DNA of 16,447 nt, from positions 1 to 16,447 of the forward strand of contig CAZDOR010000012.1 of NCBI GenBank assembly GCA_964507105.1. The letters run 5' to 3'. The notes beneath the pieces were generated by a model, which saw only the letters and a list, made by a program, of their open reading frames with translations, was not told where the DNA came from and did no database searches. Shown here piece after piece: positions 1-6,570 of the stretch. The position numbers and the translations under genes are program-made. The DNA is from PWPS01 sp964507105. GTDB lineage: Bacteria > Patescibacteriota > Minisyncoccia > Minisyncoccales > PWPS01. Positions within the stretch are counted from its first letter, which is position 1. Each line of letters opens with the position of its first letter.

Positions 1-372
1 TCTATAACCACCATCTTTATCCAGTCTACCTTCATACCCGTCTTTTTCATAAGTTATGTAGTCCGGAAAGTTGGGTGTAGATCTGGTTAAAGTTTTAGTT
101 TCCTCTTTCGATTCTCCTTCTATTGCTCTATAACCACCATCTTTATCCAGTCTACCTTCATACCCGTCTTTTTCATAAGTTATGTAGTCCGGAAAGTTGG
201 GTGTAGATCTGGTTAAAGTTTTAGTTTCCTCTTTCGATTCTCCTTCAATTTTAGTGTATTCATCGGGCTTTTCCAATCTACCTTCATACCCGTCTTTCTC
301 ATAAGTTATGTAATCAGGAAACTTACTTAAACTCTTTCTTTCTATTGTTTCAGTGACTTCCATACTATCTTC
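1..372 (-). repeat. Tandem 126-bp coding repeats (42-residue units)
   Basis: Bases 1-120 and 127-246 are identical by eye, giving a period of 126 bp. A third unit at about 253-372 is diverged but stays in the same phase. Each unit codes for 42 residues of the surface protein, and the array continues beyond the left edge. Perfect identity in the two outer units points to recent duplication or gene conversion. Confidence 0.9.
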
Positions 373-1941
373 CTCATCTTCAATTCTTCTGTAAGAATCT
401 TCGGGATAGAGTCTAACAGTTTCTCCGTCTATCTCTTTAGTTATATATTCGGGGAATTCATCCGGAGCCTCTCTTTCAACTGTTTCTTTATGCTCTTTTT
501 CTCCTTCTATTTTTTCGTATCCATCTTCAACAGTGAGCGTTCCACTGTAACCTCCTTCGGAATATTCAATCTCATCCTCAAAGTCATCCAAGTCGGTTTT
601 AATCAGTTCTTTTTCAATATCTCTTCTTCTCGTGGTTGTTCCACCGCCGGTTCTTATAGTTTCGTAATCACCAACGGGCTCCAGTGTTCCGTAGTAATCT
701 TCTTCGTCATATTCTAATTTTTCCGGCAAATCTCCCGGTCTTCCGGCAGTTCTTGTTTCGGTTACTTTTTTCAGGCCATCTCCTACGGTTCGTAAGGTTA
801 AGGTGCCGGTGAATTCATCCTTATTATACTTTATAGTTTCGGGAAATTCATCATCTTTTCTCACTTTATATTCTACAACTTCTTTTTCTTCCTTTTCGTC
901 TTCTTCCATAAAAGGATCTTCATATCTGTACAGCAACCCGCTGAATCCATCCTTGGTTTCGAAACTAATTACATCCTCGAAATCTTCCGGGTTTCTTTTA
1001 GGGCCACCCTTCACGGTTACTCTTCTTGTATCATGAGTCGGTTCGGGATATACGGGATCTATCGGATCGTCATCGGGATCTACTGGCTCTACATCCACAA
1101 CTTCCCAGTCGACACCGTAACACACCCCTACGTTTATTGGGTCCTCTAAATCTATCCAGTAGGATTCTCTATCGTCTTGAGTTTTAACCATAACTGCTCC
1201 CATATCACCAACTGTTTCATCATAATTTCCTTCTACTATCCCTTCTCCGTATATATCAAAACCGTATTCTCCGTACCACTCAGGCCTTCTTCTGAAAAAA
1301 TCTCCAATAGCTGCCAACATATTACCGACCGGACCCCTGTCTATTTTTTCTTCTTCGATCATGGCCAGTAAGTTTTTTGAGTCGTCCAAGTCTTTAATTT
1401 TAACCAAGGGTTTATGTTTTTCGTATCCTTCATAATTTTGATTTGCAGGCGGAGTCTCGAGCCCTCTTCCATGGTGCTCGGATATTGCATAGTTAATTTC
1501 AGAAATATCTATTTCTTTTTCCCTGGTTTCTTCTTTTGTTAATTCATTATTTTCATGATAATAAAGGTGATATGTAAGCCTTCCTTGCCTATCGTAAGTT
1601 AGTAAATCGTTCTCCAGATCCATCTCCGGAACATCGGTTTTGGAAATCCAGACCTTACCGTCACTACTGATCCAGTAATGCAAATTTTTATTTATTTCAA
1701 AATCATCATCCAGTTTGTGATAAAGTTTCTGGAAATCAATAGGGGATGGGTTTCCGAAAGAAACCTCTCTTATCGATGGATAACAGCCGGTATTTTCAAT
1801 ATATTCATCGCTTGCTCTTTGGAGCATTTCTCTGTGTTCCGTAAAGTCCTTATCGGTTCTGAATATTAAAAATAGCAAAAGGAAAATAGCTAAGACGGCT
1901 AATATGATCGCGAATATCTTTTTTTGATTATCATTCATCAT
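1..1941 (-). CDS. Partial membrane-anchored repeat-rich surface protein (3' end beyond left edge)
   Basis: An open frame of at least 647 codons starts at an ATG pair (1941/1938) and has no stop before the window edge. Residues 9-27 form one hydrophobic segment after a short polar start, so it reads as an uncleaved signal anchor with the rest outside the cell. Residues of about 30-280 form a mixed domain with a GCYPS motif and a Trp/Tyr-rich stretch. A Pro/Asp-rich linker follows at about 283-304. From about 308 onward there are at least eight repeats of about 42 residues, with a core like FPDYITYEKDGYEGRL. They are diverged near the domain and nearly identical at the left edge. The core resembles GY.GTL beta-repeats of Gram-positive surface proteins; this is recollection, not a search. 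The repeats are strongly acidic with many Lys, Glu and Thr. Adhesion or a stalk role is inference. A TTGACA-16-TAGAAT promoter lies upstream. Confidence 0.8.
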   Translation of the reverse strand, partial: MMNDNQKKIFAIILAVLAIFLLLFLIFRTDKDFTEHREMLQRASDEYIENTGCYPSIREVSFGNPSPIDFQKLYHKLDDDFEINKNLHYWISSDGKVWISKTDVPEMDLENDLLTYDRQGRLTYHLYYHENNELTKEETREKEIDISEINYAISEHHGRGLETPPANQNYEGYEKHKPLVKIKDLDDSKNLLAMIEEEKIDRGPVGNMLAAIGDFFRRRPEWYGEYGFDIYGEGIVEGNYDETVGDMGAVMVKTQDDRESYWIDLEDPINVGVCYGVDWEVVDVEPVDPDDDPIDPVYPEPTHDTRRVTVKGGPKRNPEDFEDVISFETKDGFSGLLYRYEDPFMEEDEKEEKEVVEYKVRKDDEFPETIKYNKDEFTGTLTLRTVGDGLKKVTETRTAGRPGDLPEKLEYDEEDYYGTLEPVGDYETIRTGGGTTTRRRDIEKELIKTDLDDFEDEIEYSEGGYSGTLTVEDGYEKIEGEKEHKETVEREAPDEFPEYITKEIDGETVRLYPEDSYRRIEDEEDSMEVTETIERKSLSKFPDYITYEKDGYEGRLEKPDEYTKIEGESKEETKTLTRSTPNFPDYITYEKDGYEGRLDKDGGYRAIEGESKEETKTLTRSTPNFPDYITYEKDGYEGRLDKDGGYR

Positions 1942-1990
1942 AAGAATTTGGAATTAAAATATTTTTTTGGTTTTTTGTCAAGGTAATTAA

Positions 1991-2018
1991 ATTCTACATT
2001 ATAAAAATAATTTGTCAA
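1991..2018 (-). promoter_or_regulatory. Promoter of the surface-protein gene
   Basis: On the minus strand, TTGACA (2018-2013) and TAGAAT (1996-1991) are separated by 16 bases. A transcript would start near 1985 and have a leader of about 45 bases. A second TTGACA at 1981-1976 has no good -10 partner. Confidence 0.6.
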
Positions 2019-2046
2019 GTTTAGATTTGTAAAATATGTTTTAGCA

Positions 2047-2074
2047 TTGACAAAAAGCGGAAAACTGTTAGAAT
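2047..2074 (+). promoter_or_regulatory. Promoter of the MraZ-like operon
   Basis: TTGACA (2047-2052) and TAGAAT (2069-2074) have a 16-base spacer, and a TG one base before the -10 makes it an extended -10. The hexamers match those of the divergent promoter at 1991-2018. A start near 2081 leaves a leader of under 20 bases that carries the Shine-Dalgarno site. Confidence 0.65.
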
Positions 2075-2097
2075 TTTGCTCAAAAGGAGGGTTTTTT

Positions 2098-2367
2098 ATT
2101 TATAAAGTAAAAAGTAAGTTCGTTAGAGGGAAGTATATTAAATTACCTAAGGATGCGCCCAATGGTGAAAAATTGGTTCTTTTTAAAAATAAAGAAAGCT
2201 ATTTTCTCTTTACTGAAAGTGAGTGGGAGGTTTTGTTCAATAGTATTGGCAAAAACCAAACGGGAAGAACAAAAAGAATGTTAGAGAGGTCCTTCTCCAA
2301 AAGATCAAAGATCGTAAGTATAAGAAAAGACGACTCTTTACTTATACCGTCCAACTTGAGAGATTAA
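2098..2367 (+). CDS. Small divergent MraZ/AbrB-like protein, apparent ATT start
   Basis: This protein of 89 residues resembles MraZ, the two-repeat relative of AbrB-type DNA-binding proteins. An early KYIKLPKDA stretch sits where the first DxKGRxxIP motif would be. A FLFTESEWEVL segment matches the family's LxLYxxxEWExL. A late DDSLLIPSNLR matches the second DxxGRxxIPxxLR. The conserved DxxxR residues are largely lost, so DNA binding is uncertain. The frame stays open upstream to a TTG at 2047, but that TTG is the -35 hexamer. A strong AAGGAGG site (2084-2090) lies 7 bases before an ATT at 2098, and no ATG, GTG or TTG occurs for about 70 bases after it. ATT is therefore the best start. It is followed after 17 bases by a second gene of the same type. 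The dcw genes that usually follow mraZ are absent. Confidence 0.6.
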   Translation: MYKVKSKFVRGKYIKLPKDAPNGEKLVLFKNKESYFLFTESEWEVLFNSIGKNQTGRTKRMLERSFSKRSKIVSIRKDDSLLIPSNLRD

Positions 2368-2384
2368 AAAGGAGGGGATTTGTT

Positions 2385-2666
2385 TTGTGGTTAGTTAAAA
2401 GAGCAAATTCTGAAAAAGCTGAAGTCATTAGAGAAGGAAACGAGCTTTCAATAGGTCAAGAAGTGATAGTTATAGATCGTGACCCAATATTTGTAATTTT
2501 AAATGAAAGAGAGGCAGTTTTGGAAATCAAAAATTCTATGAGAAAATTTAGAGTGGGAAGTTGTAGGCCGTCAAAATTTTTAAGGCCGAAAAGAAAATCA
2601 GTAGTGGATGAAAGAGGGGTAGTAGTTCTTTCTAAAAAGAAGACTTTAAAAGTAAGAGTAATTTAA
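2385..2666 (+). CDS. Second small MraZ/AbrB-like protein
   Basis: A protein of 93 residues starts at TTG, 7 bases after a GGAGGGG Shine-Dalgarno site (2371-2377). It has the same rough plan as its neighbour: a GQEVIVIDRDP..VIL..E beta-rich first half, a basic middle (RPSKFLRPKRK), and a VDERGVVVLSKK stretch like the second DxxGRxxIP motif of MraZ. Pairing with the upstream gene suggests a duplicated, diverged pair that may form mixed oligomers; this is inference. The family call is tentative, since all of it rests on short beta-hairpin patterns. The gene ends directly at a bidirectional terminator, so the operon has only two genes. Confidence 0.55.
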   Translation: MWLVKRANSEKAEVIREGNELSIGQEVIVIDRDPIFVILNEREAVLEIKNSMRKFRVGSCRPSKFLRPKRKSVVDERGVVVLSKKKTLKVRVI

Positions 2667-2690
2667 AAGGCTCCGAATCGGAGCCTTTTT
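2665..2690. terminator. Bidirectional terminator between the MraZ-like operon and miaA
   Basis: A 7-bp stem GGCTCCG (2669-2675) / CGGAGCC (2679-2685) has a 3-base loop, with an A-run on the left and a T-run on the right. It can terminate both converging transcripts, and its ends touch both stop codons. Confidence 0.85.
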
Positions 2691-3561
2691 ATTTTAGAAA
2701 TTTATCTATCTTATTTTTTGCTTCTTTTAGGTTTTCGATCCATATTATCCTGTCGTCTTTTTTAAACCATTTTTTTTGTTTTTTGGAAAATTGTTTGGTG
2801 TGAGTTTTTATATCTTCTATTACTTCCGATTTACTTTTGGACCCTTCGAAAAATTTCTCCCATTCGGCATAACCTATTGTTTCCAAAGCTTTTTTTCTGT
2901 AGTTTTTGAGTACTCTTTTCGCTTCTTTTTCCAGACCCTTTTCTATCATTTCATCAACTCTATTTTCTATTCTTTTTTCTAACTCTTTTTTATTTCTTTT
3001 TACCCCTAACATCAAAACGGGAAGTCCTAAAGGGTCTTTTTTTAGTTTCGGTACGGGGTTACCGGTTTTTTCTATTATTTCCAGAGCTCTGACTAATCTT
3101 CGTTTATTATGTTTATCGATATTTTTTGCTCTGCGCGGATCTTTTTCTCTGAGCTCCTTAAATAGTTCTTCTGTTTTTTGTTTATTTTTTCTTTGTCGAA
3201 ACCCCCAATCGGGAGGTACTTGAGGCAGGACCAACCCGTCAACAACGGCTTTTATATAAAAGTAGGTTCCACCACATAAAATGGGTAAATTATTTCTGTT
3301 TTGAATTTCTTTTATTTTTCTTTTGGCTCTTTTTTTGAATTGTGCTACCGTGAAAGTTTCATTCGGATCGATGAGGTCCAGTAGGTGGTGAGGGACTCCT
3401 TGAGTATCCTTCAACTTATCGGTTCCGACATCCATTTTTTTATAAATTTGTCTGGAGTCGGCGGATATAATTTCGACGTTTCCCAGCCTTTTTGCCAGTT
3501 TTATTGAAAGTCCCGTTTTTCCCGATCCGGTCGGACCGGTGATGACTATCAGTTTTTTCAT
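2689..3561 (-). CDS. miaA: tRNA dimethylallyltransferase MiaA
   Basis: MiaA transfers a dimethylallyl group to N6 of A37 in tRNAs that read codons starting with U. The 290-residue protein has the P-loop GPTGSGKT (9-16), the ISADSRQIYKKMDVGTDK block with D35, GVPHHLLDLIDP (55-66) and the LCGGTYFYIKAV segment that holds the prenyl donor and tRNA. A basic helical insert and a C-terminal ETIGYAEW motif complete the usual layout, at a length slightly below the common 300-316. The start codon overlaps the miaB stop by 4 bases (ATGA), so the two are translationally coupled. MiaB then methylthiolates the MiaA product. It is the last gene of the leftward thrS operon. Confidence 0.95.
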   Translation of the reverse strand: MKKLIVITGPTGSGKTGLSIKLAKRLGNVEIISADSRQIYKKMDVGTDKLKDTQGVPHHLLDLIDPNETFTVAQFKKRAKRKIKEIQNRNNLPILCGGTYFYIKAVVDGLVLPQVPPDWGFRQRKNKQKTEELFKELREKDPRRAKNIDKHNKRRLVRALEIIEKTGNPVPKLKKDPLGLPVLMLGVKRNKKELEKRIENRVDEMIEKGLEKEAKRVLKNYRKKALETIGYAEWEKFFEGSKSKSEVIEDIKTHTKQFSKKQKKWFKKDDRIIWIENLKEAKNKIDKFLK

Positions 3562-4790
3562 AATGGTTTACCTTTTAATCCGAAGGTGGTAGCGCCGATT
3601 ATCTTTACTTCCCTAAATCGATTGAGGATTTTTTTAGACCCTTCGACTTTAATGGTTTTATACCCTCTGGTTTTTCCCGTTAGTGTTCTATTTTTATAAT
3701 GAGTAGGTAGGAATGTTGTTTTTTTGCCAATTAGTTTTTTATTCTTCCTTAGAGATTGTTTTTTAAGAAGCTCTGTTAGTTTTTTTGCTCTCCTTTTTTT
3801 CTCTTTATCACTCACATTATCATCCAATTTTGCGGCCTCGGTGCTCGGTCTGGGAGAGTATCGGGCGATATAGACCATGTCGAATTTTATCTCTTTTAAT
3901 AATTTTTCAGTATTTTTAAAAGCCTCTTTTGTTTCACCCGGAAAACCTACTATTATGTCGGTTGAGAGAGTAACGTTTGGAATTTCTTTACGGACATTTT
4001 TAACTATGTTTTTATAGACTTCGATTTTATACGGCCTATTCATGGCTTTTAAAATATTGTCATCTCCGGATTGGATCGGTAAATTCAGATATTCAGTTAC
4101 TTTTTCGCACTTACTCATTACCTCAATAAGCTTATTGGAAAAATCTTTAGGATGTGAGCTGGTGAATCTAATCCAGAAATCACCCTCCAAATTATTCACC
4201 ATCTTTAAAAGATCCGGAAAATCGGGCTTTTTTCCTTTATTGTATGAGTTTACGTTTTGCCCCAAAAGCCAAATTTCTTTAAACCCTTTGGTTGTTAACT
4301 TTTTTATTTCTTCCAATATTTCCTCCGGCTTTCTGGAACTTTCTCTTCCACGTACGTAGGGGACGGCGCAGTAGCTGCAAAAATTATCACAGCCCGTCAT
4401 TATCGGTACGTAGGCGACGGGTTTATCTCGTTTTGCTTCTATTTCAAAATATTTTCCCTTGATAGAGGGGTCTTTAAGTTTTTTAATTTGCTTATGCCAC
4501 AAAGGCAATCTTTTTATGTCCAAAACGTAATCAAATCTATCGGCCAACTCTTTTTTATCTTCATCCAGAACGCAGCCGGTTAAAATCAGCGTTTTATCGT
4601 CACTCAGATTATTTAACTTTCCTCTGATTCTGTCTACAACCCTCCCCCTGACGGAACAAGCATTTATTATCAAAAAATCACACTTCATTTCGGAAGCCTC
4701 TTTTAATCCGGACTCCTCAAAAAGTTTTTTGATTCGCTTGCTGTCATTTTTGTTCATTTGGCAACCGTAGGTGATGATATGATAGGTCAT
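3558..4790 (-). CDS. miaB: tRNA-2-methylthio-N6-dimethylallyladenosine synthase MiaB
   Basis: This radical-SAM methylthiotransferase converts i6A37 of tRNA to ms2i6A37 using two iron-sulfur clusters. The 410-residue protein has the N-terminal cluster cysteines C10 (YGCQMN), C45 (NACSVR) and C73 (TGCVLD). The radical-SAM CxxxCxxC triad is C134, C138 and C141, followed by GQNVNSY (177-183). A TRAM-like RNA-binding end carries a LTGKTRGYKTIKV stretch. The NACSVR motif has Ala where NTCSVR is usual. The open frame extends 40 codons upstream, but those codons lie in the structured element at 4809-4944 and match nothing in MiaB, so the ATG at 4790 was chosen. MiaB rather than MtaB or RimO is supported by the YGCQMN start and by coupling to miaA. 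Confidence 0.93.
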   Translation of the reverse strand: MTYHIITYGCQMNKNDSKRIKKLFEESGLKEASEMKCDFLIINACSVRGRVVDRIRGKLNNLSDDKTLILTGCVLDEDKKELADRFDYVLDIKRLPLWHKQIKKLKDPSIKGKYFEIEAKRDKPVAYVPIMTGCDNFCSYCAVPYVRGRESSRKPEEILEEIKKLTTKGFKEIWLLGQNVNSYNKGKKPDFPDLLKMVNNLEGDFWIRFTSSHPKDFSNKLIEVMSKCEKVTEYLNLPIQSGDDNILKAMNRPYKIEVYKNIVKNVRKEIPNVTLSTDIIVGFPGETKEAFKNTEKLLKEIKFDMVYIARYSPRPSTEAAKLDDNVSDKEKKRRAKKLTELLKKQSLRKNKKLIGKKTTFLPTHYKNRTLTGKTRGYKTIKVEGSKKILNRFREVKIIGATTFGLKGKPL

Positions 4791-4808
4791 TTTTTCCAAT
4801 AATTTTGC

Positions 4809-4944
4809 GGATATTGCTTCTTGAGGATAAGCTCTCAAGAATCGCCGGTGACGTTTCGGAGCTTGAGCTCTCAAGGATCTGCTTTTGGCAAAAGCCAAAG
4901 ACCTTGCCAAATTCTCTCCGAGAACTTCTCAGAAGCAATATTCC
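4809..4944. repeat. 136-bp nested inverted-repeat element between the membrane-protein gene and miaB
   Basis: The ends are inverted repeats of about 17 bp (4809-4825 and 4928-4944; core ATATTGCTTCT / AGAAGCAATAT) with one-base bulges. Inside are further nested stems: 4856-4861/4916-4921 (TCGGAG/CTCCGA), 4872-4876/4902-4906 and 4884-4889/4894-4899 with an AAAA loop. A side hairpin forms at 4820-4825/4834-4839. A CTTGAG...CTCAAG module occurs twice (4820-4839, 4862-4875). No target-site duplication or transposase was found. It could be a MITE-like repeat, an intercistronic processing or stability structure, or a structured RNA. Reading frames through it look spurious. Confidence 0.65.
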
Positions 4945-4955
4945 TCTATGCTCTA

Positions 4956-6569
4956 TTAATAAATATCTTCTCTTTTTTCCTTTAAGAAGGATCGCCATTG
5001 CTCGAGAAATTTAATGAAGGACATAAAGGGAAGATCTATGAGGGCGCTAAAGAATATTGAGATAATGTTGTAACGTTTCCATTTGTTTGTAAACCATTTT
5101 CCGAGTCTAATTACGGGTAGTGCGAATATATCCAATAACACCATTACGAATCTTTCTTTTTGCTCTATCATATGCAGCTCCTTTGCTCTGTCTCTTATCT
5201 TTGTACCGGTGAAAGATATAAGTGATAGAAAAATTATGAAAATTAGATAAGACAGAGGAGGAAAGCTGGCCAAGCTAAGGATATACATGATTATCGCTAC
5301 ACTAGCTAAAAGGCTCAGAGTCCAAATTAAATTTATAATTAAGTTGGAAACAACCCCTCTTTTTCTCGGTTTTTTGATTTTTAAATTCTTTTTTTTCTCT
5401 TTTTCATAAACTATTTTCATTGTTTCCATGATTACTCTATGAAAATTTTTCTTCGGAGGAGGGGTTATAGTTAAAATGAAAAGAGCCATGAAGGCGGTAG
5501 GTACGAATATGGTAACTAAAACCGCTTGTATCGGATAATCATAATTAAGCAGATGAGCCAACGGTATTTCTAATAAGTATAATGCAGCAACATTAGTGAT
5601 GAAAATCGAAATTGTAGCATAAATTGCGGATCTCGAAAGCCGGGATTTCATCGTATTAATTCTTTTCTCATAAGCTTCTTTAATTTTTTCCTCTAACTTT
5701 TCAGGGTCGGAAATCAGGTTTTCCGGGTTTTTTGGGTCTTTCTTAATTACGTCCCCCAAAAGAAGATAGGGGGTGCTGTGTTTTTTGCAAAGATGGTAAA
5801 ACTTGGTCTTTAATTTATGATTGAAATAATAATTTATCTTCTCCTTTATTTTATGAATGTTCTGGGTTATTTTTTTCAGGTCTTTTCGAGAAAGATTTCC
5901 CCAGTTTTGATAATTATAATTGAAAAGATGATAGGTGATTATCGGTTGATCCAAATTGAATAAGGCTTCTTGAACTGCTATATAGAGTAGTGTTTCTTTG
6001 GTTTTTTCTTCCACATCTTCAAAATATCCTTTTTCTACACTAACTCTTTCTTTCATTTGATTAAACATGTATTGAATCAAAAAATTTTCTCCTTTGGACG
6101 GGCTCAATATTTCTTCCACTTCACAAGCAGCTATTGAGGTAATCCATTGATACAAATCTCTTCCATGATTAGAATTTTCTTTTGGAAAATTATTTAAAAT
6201 ATAAACGTATTTGTTTAATGCCTTTTGAACTTCATCTATCTTTGATTCACGTATCGTATCATTGGGCAGATGCCCCGCCCTAATTAGCTCTAAGATTAAA
6301 GATTCGGCATTTACTTTTCTTTTTCCTTCTTTTAGTATATTAACCTTCGGGAGAGTTTTTCTTCTTAACGTTCTTTCTATGGCTCCTCGCCTCAGAAGAT
6401 GTTCACCCTTCCAATCTATAATACCTCTTATTCGGTCGTAGAAAGAAGCCACCCTTTTAGCTATTTCATCAACGTGTATAGTTGACCCTTCTTGGTCCGC
6501 ATCCTTTTGATTGAAGGCTGATTTGTAACGTTCAACTAATTTTTGAGTTGACTCGGATAAGTCCTGCAT
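4956..6569 (-). CDS. Conserved-type polytopic membrane protein of unknown function
   Basis: I do not recognise a named family for this 537-residue protein; similar proteins seem to recur in Patescibacteria, which is recollection only. Residues 1-310 are a soluble, helical, charged domain with no clear catalytic motif. Clear membrane segments lie at about 315-335, 347-368, 408-430 and 437-456, with weaker hydrophobic stretches at 475-488 and 501-520. A TITPPPKKN motif follows the second segment, and a very basic loop (about 390-405) precedes the third and is probably cytoplasmic. There is no signal peptide. The start lies 1 base after the thrS stop, which implies co-transcription and possibly coupled translation. 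The stop lies 11 bases before the structured element upstream of miaB. Its presence among tRNA genes may be simple operon hitch-hiking. Confidence 0.75.
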   Translation of the reverse strand: MQDLSESTQKLVERYKSAFNQKDADQEGSTIHVDEIAKRVASFYDRIRGIIDWKGEHLLRRGAIERTLRRKTLPKVNILKEGKRKVNAESLILELIRAGHLPNDTIRESKIDEVQKALNKYVYILNNFPKENSNHGRDLYQWITSIAACEVEEILSPSKGENFLIQYMFNQMKERVSVEKGYFEDVEEKTKETLLYIAVQEALFNLDQPIITYHLFNYNYQNWGNLSRKDLKKITQNIHKIKEKINYYFNHKLKTKFYHLCKKHSTPYLLLGDVIKKDPKNPENLISDPEKLEEKIKEAYEKRINTMKSRLSRSAIYATISIFITNVAALYLLEIPLAHLLNYDYPIQAVLVTIFVPTAFMALFILTITPPPKKNFHRVIMETMKIVYEKEKKKNLKIKKPRKRGVVSNLIINLIWTLSLLASVAIIMYILSLASFPPLSYLIFIIFLSLISFTGTKIRDRAKELHMIEQKERFVMVLLDIFALPVIRLGKWFTNKWKRYNIISIFFSALIDLPFMSFIKFLEQWRSFLKEKREDIY

Positions 6570-6570
6570 T

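Noticed and set aside
1..372. CRISPR-like array
   Set aside because: The 126-bp repeats are contiguous with no unique spacers and keep one open reading frame coding for a 42-residue unit.
490..1371. Several plus-strand open frames in the surface-protein region
   Set aside because: They are low-complexity Ser/Phe-rich readings opposite the long minus-strand repeat gene and have no start signals.
1680..1941. Type IV pilin-like protein at the start of the surface gene
   Set aside because: The N-terminal helix followed by a Tyr/Cys segment is reminiscent of pseudopilins, but no prepilin peptidase motif (G followed by FTLxE) is present and the protein is far too long.
4791..4910. Upstream in-frame extension of miaB by 40 codons
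   Set aside because: It reads through the structured inverted-repeat element and adds residues absent from the family. The ATG at 4790 gives the canonical start.
4809..4944. Intact insertion sequence
   Set aside because: There is no transposase frame and no target-site duplication; only the inverted repeats and inner stems are seen.
4744..4998. 84-codon minus-strand frame over the structured element
   Set aside because: It overlaps the ends of two real genes and the inverted repeats and has no recognisable protein pattern.
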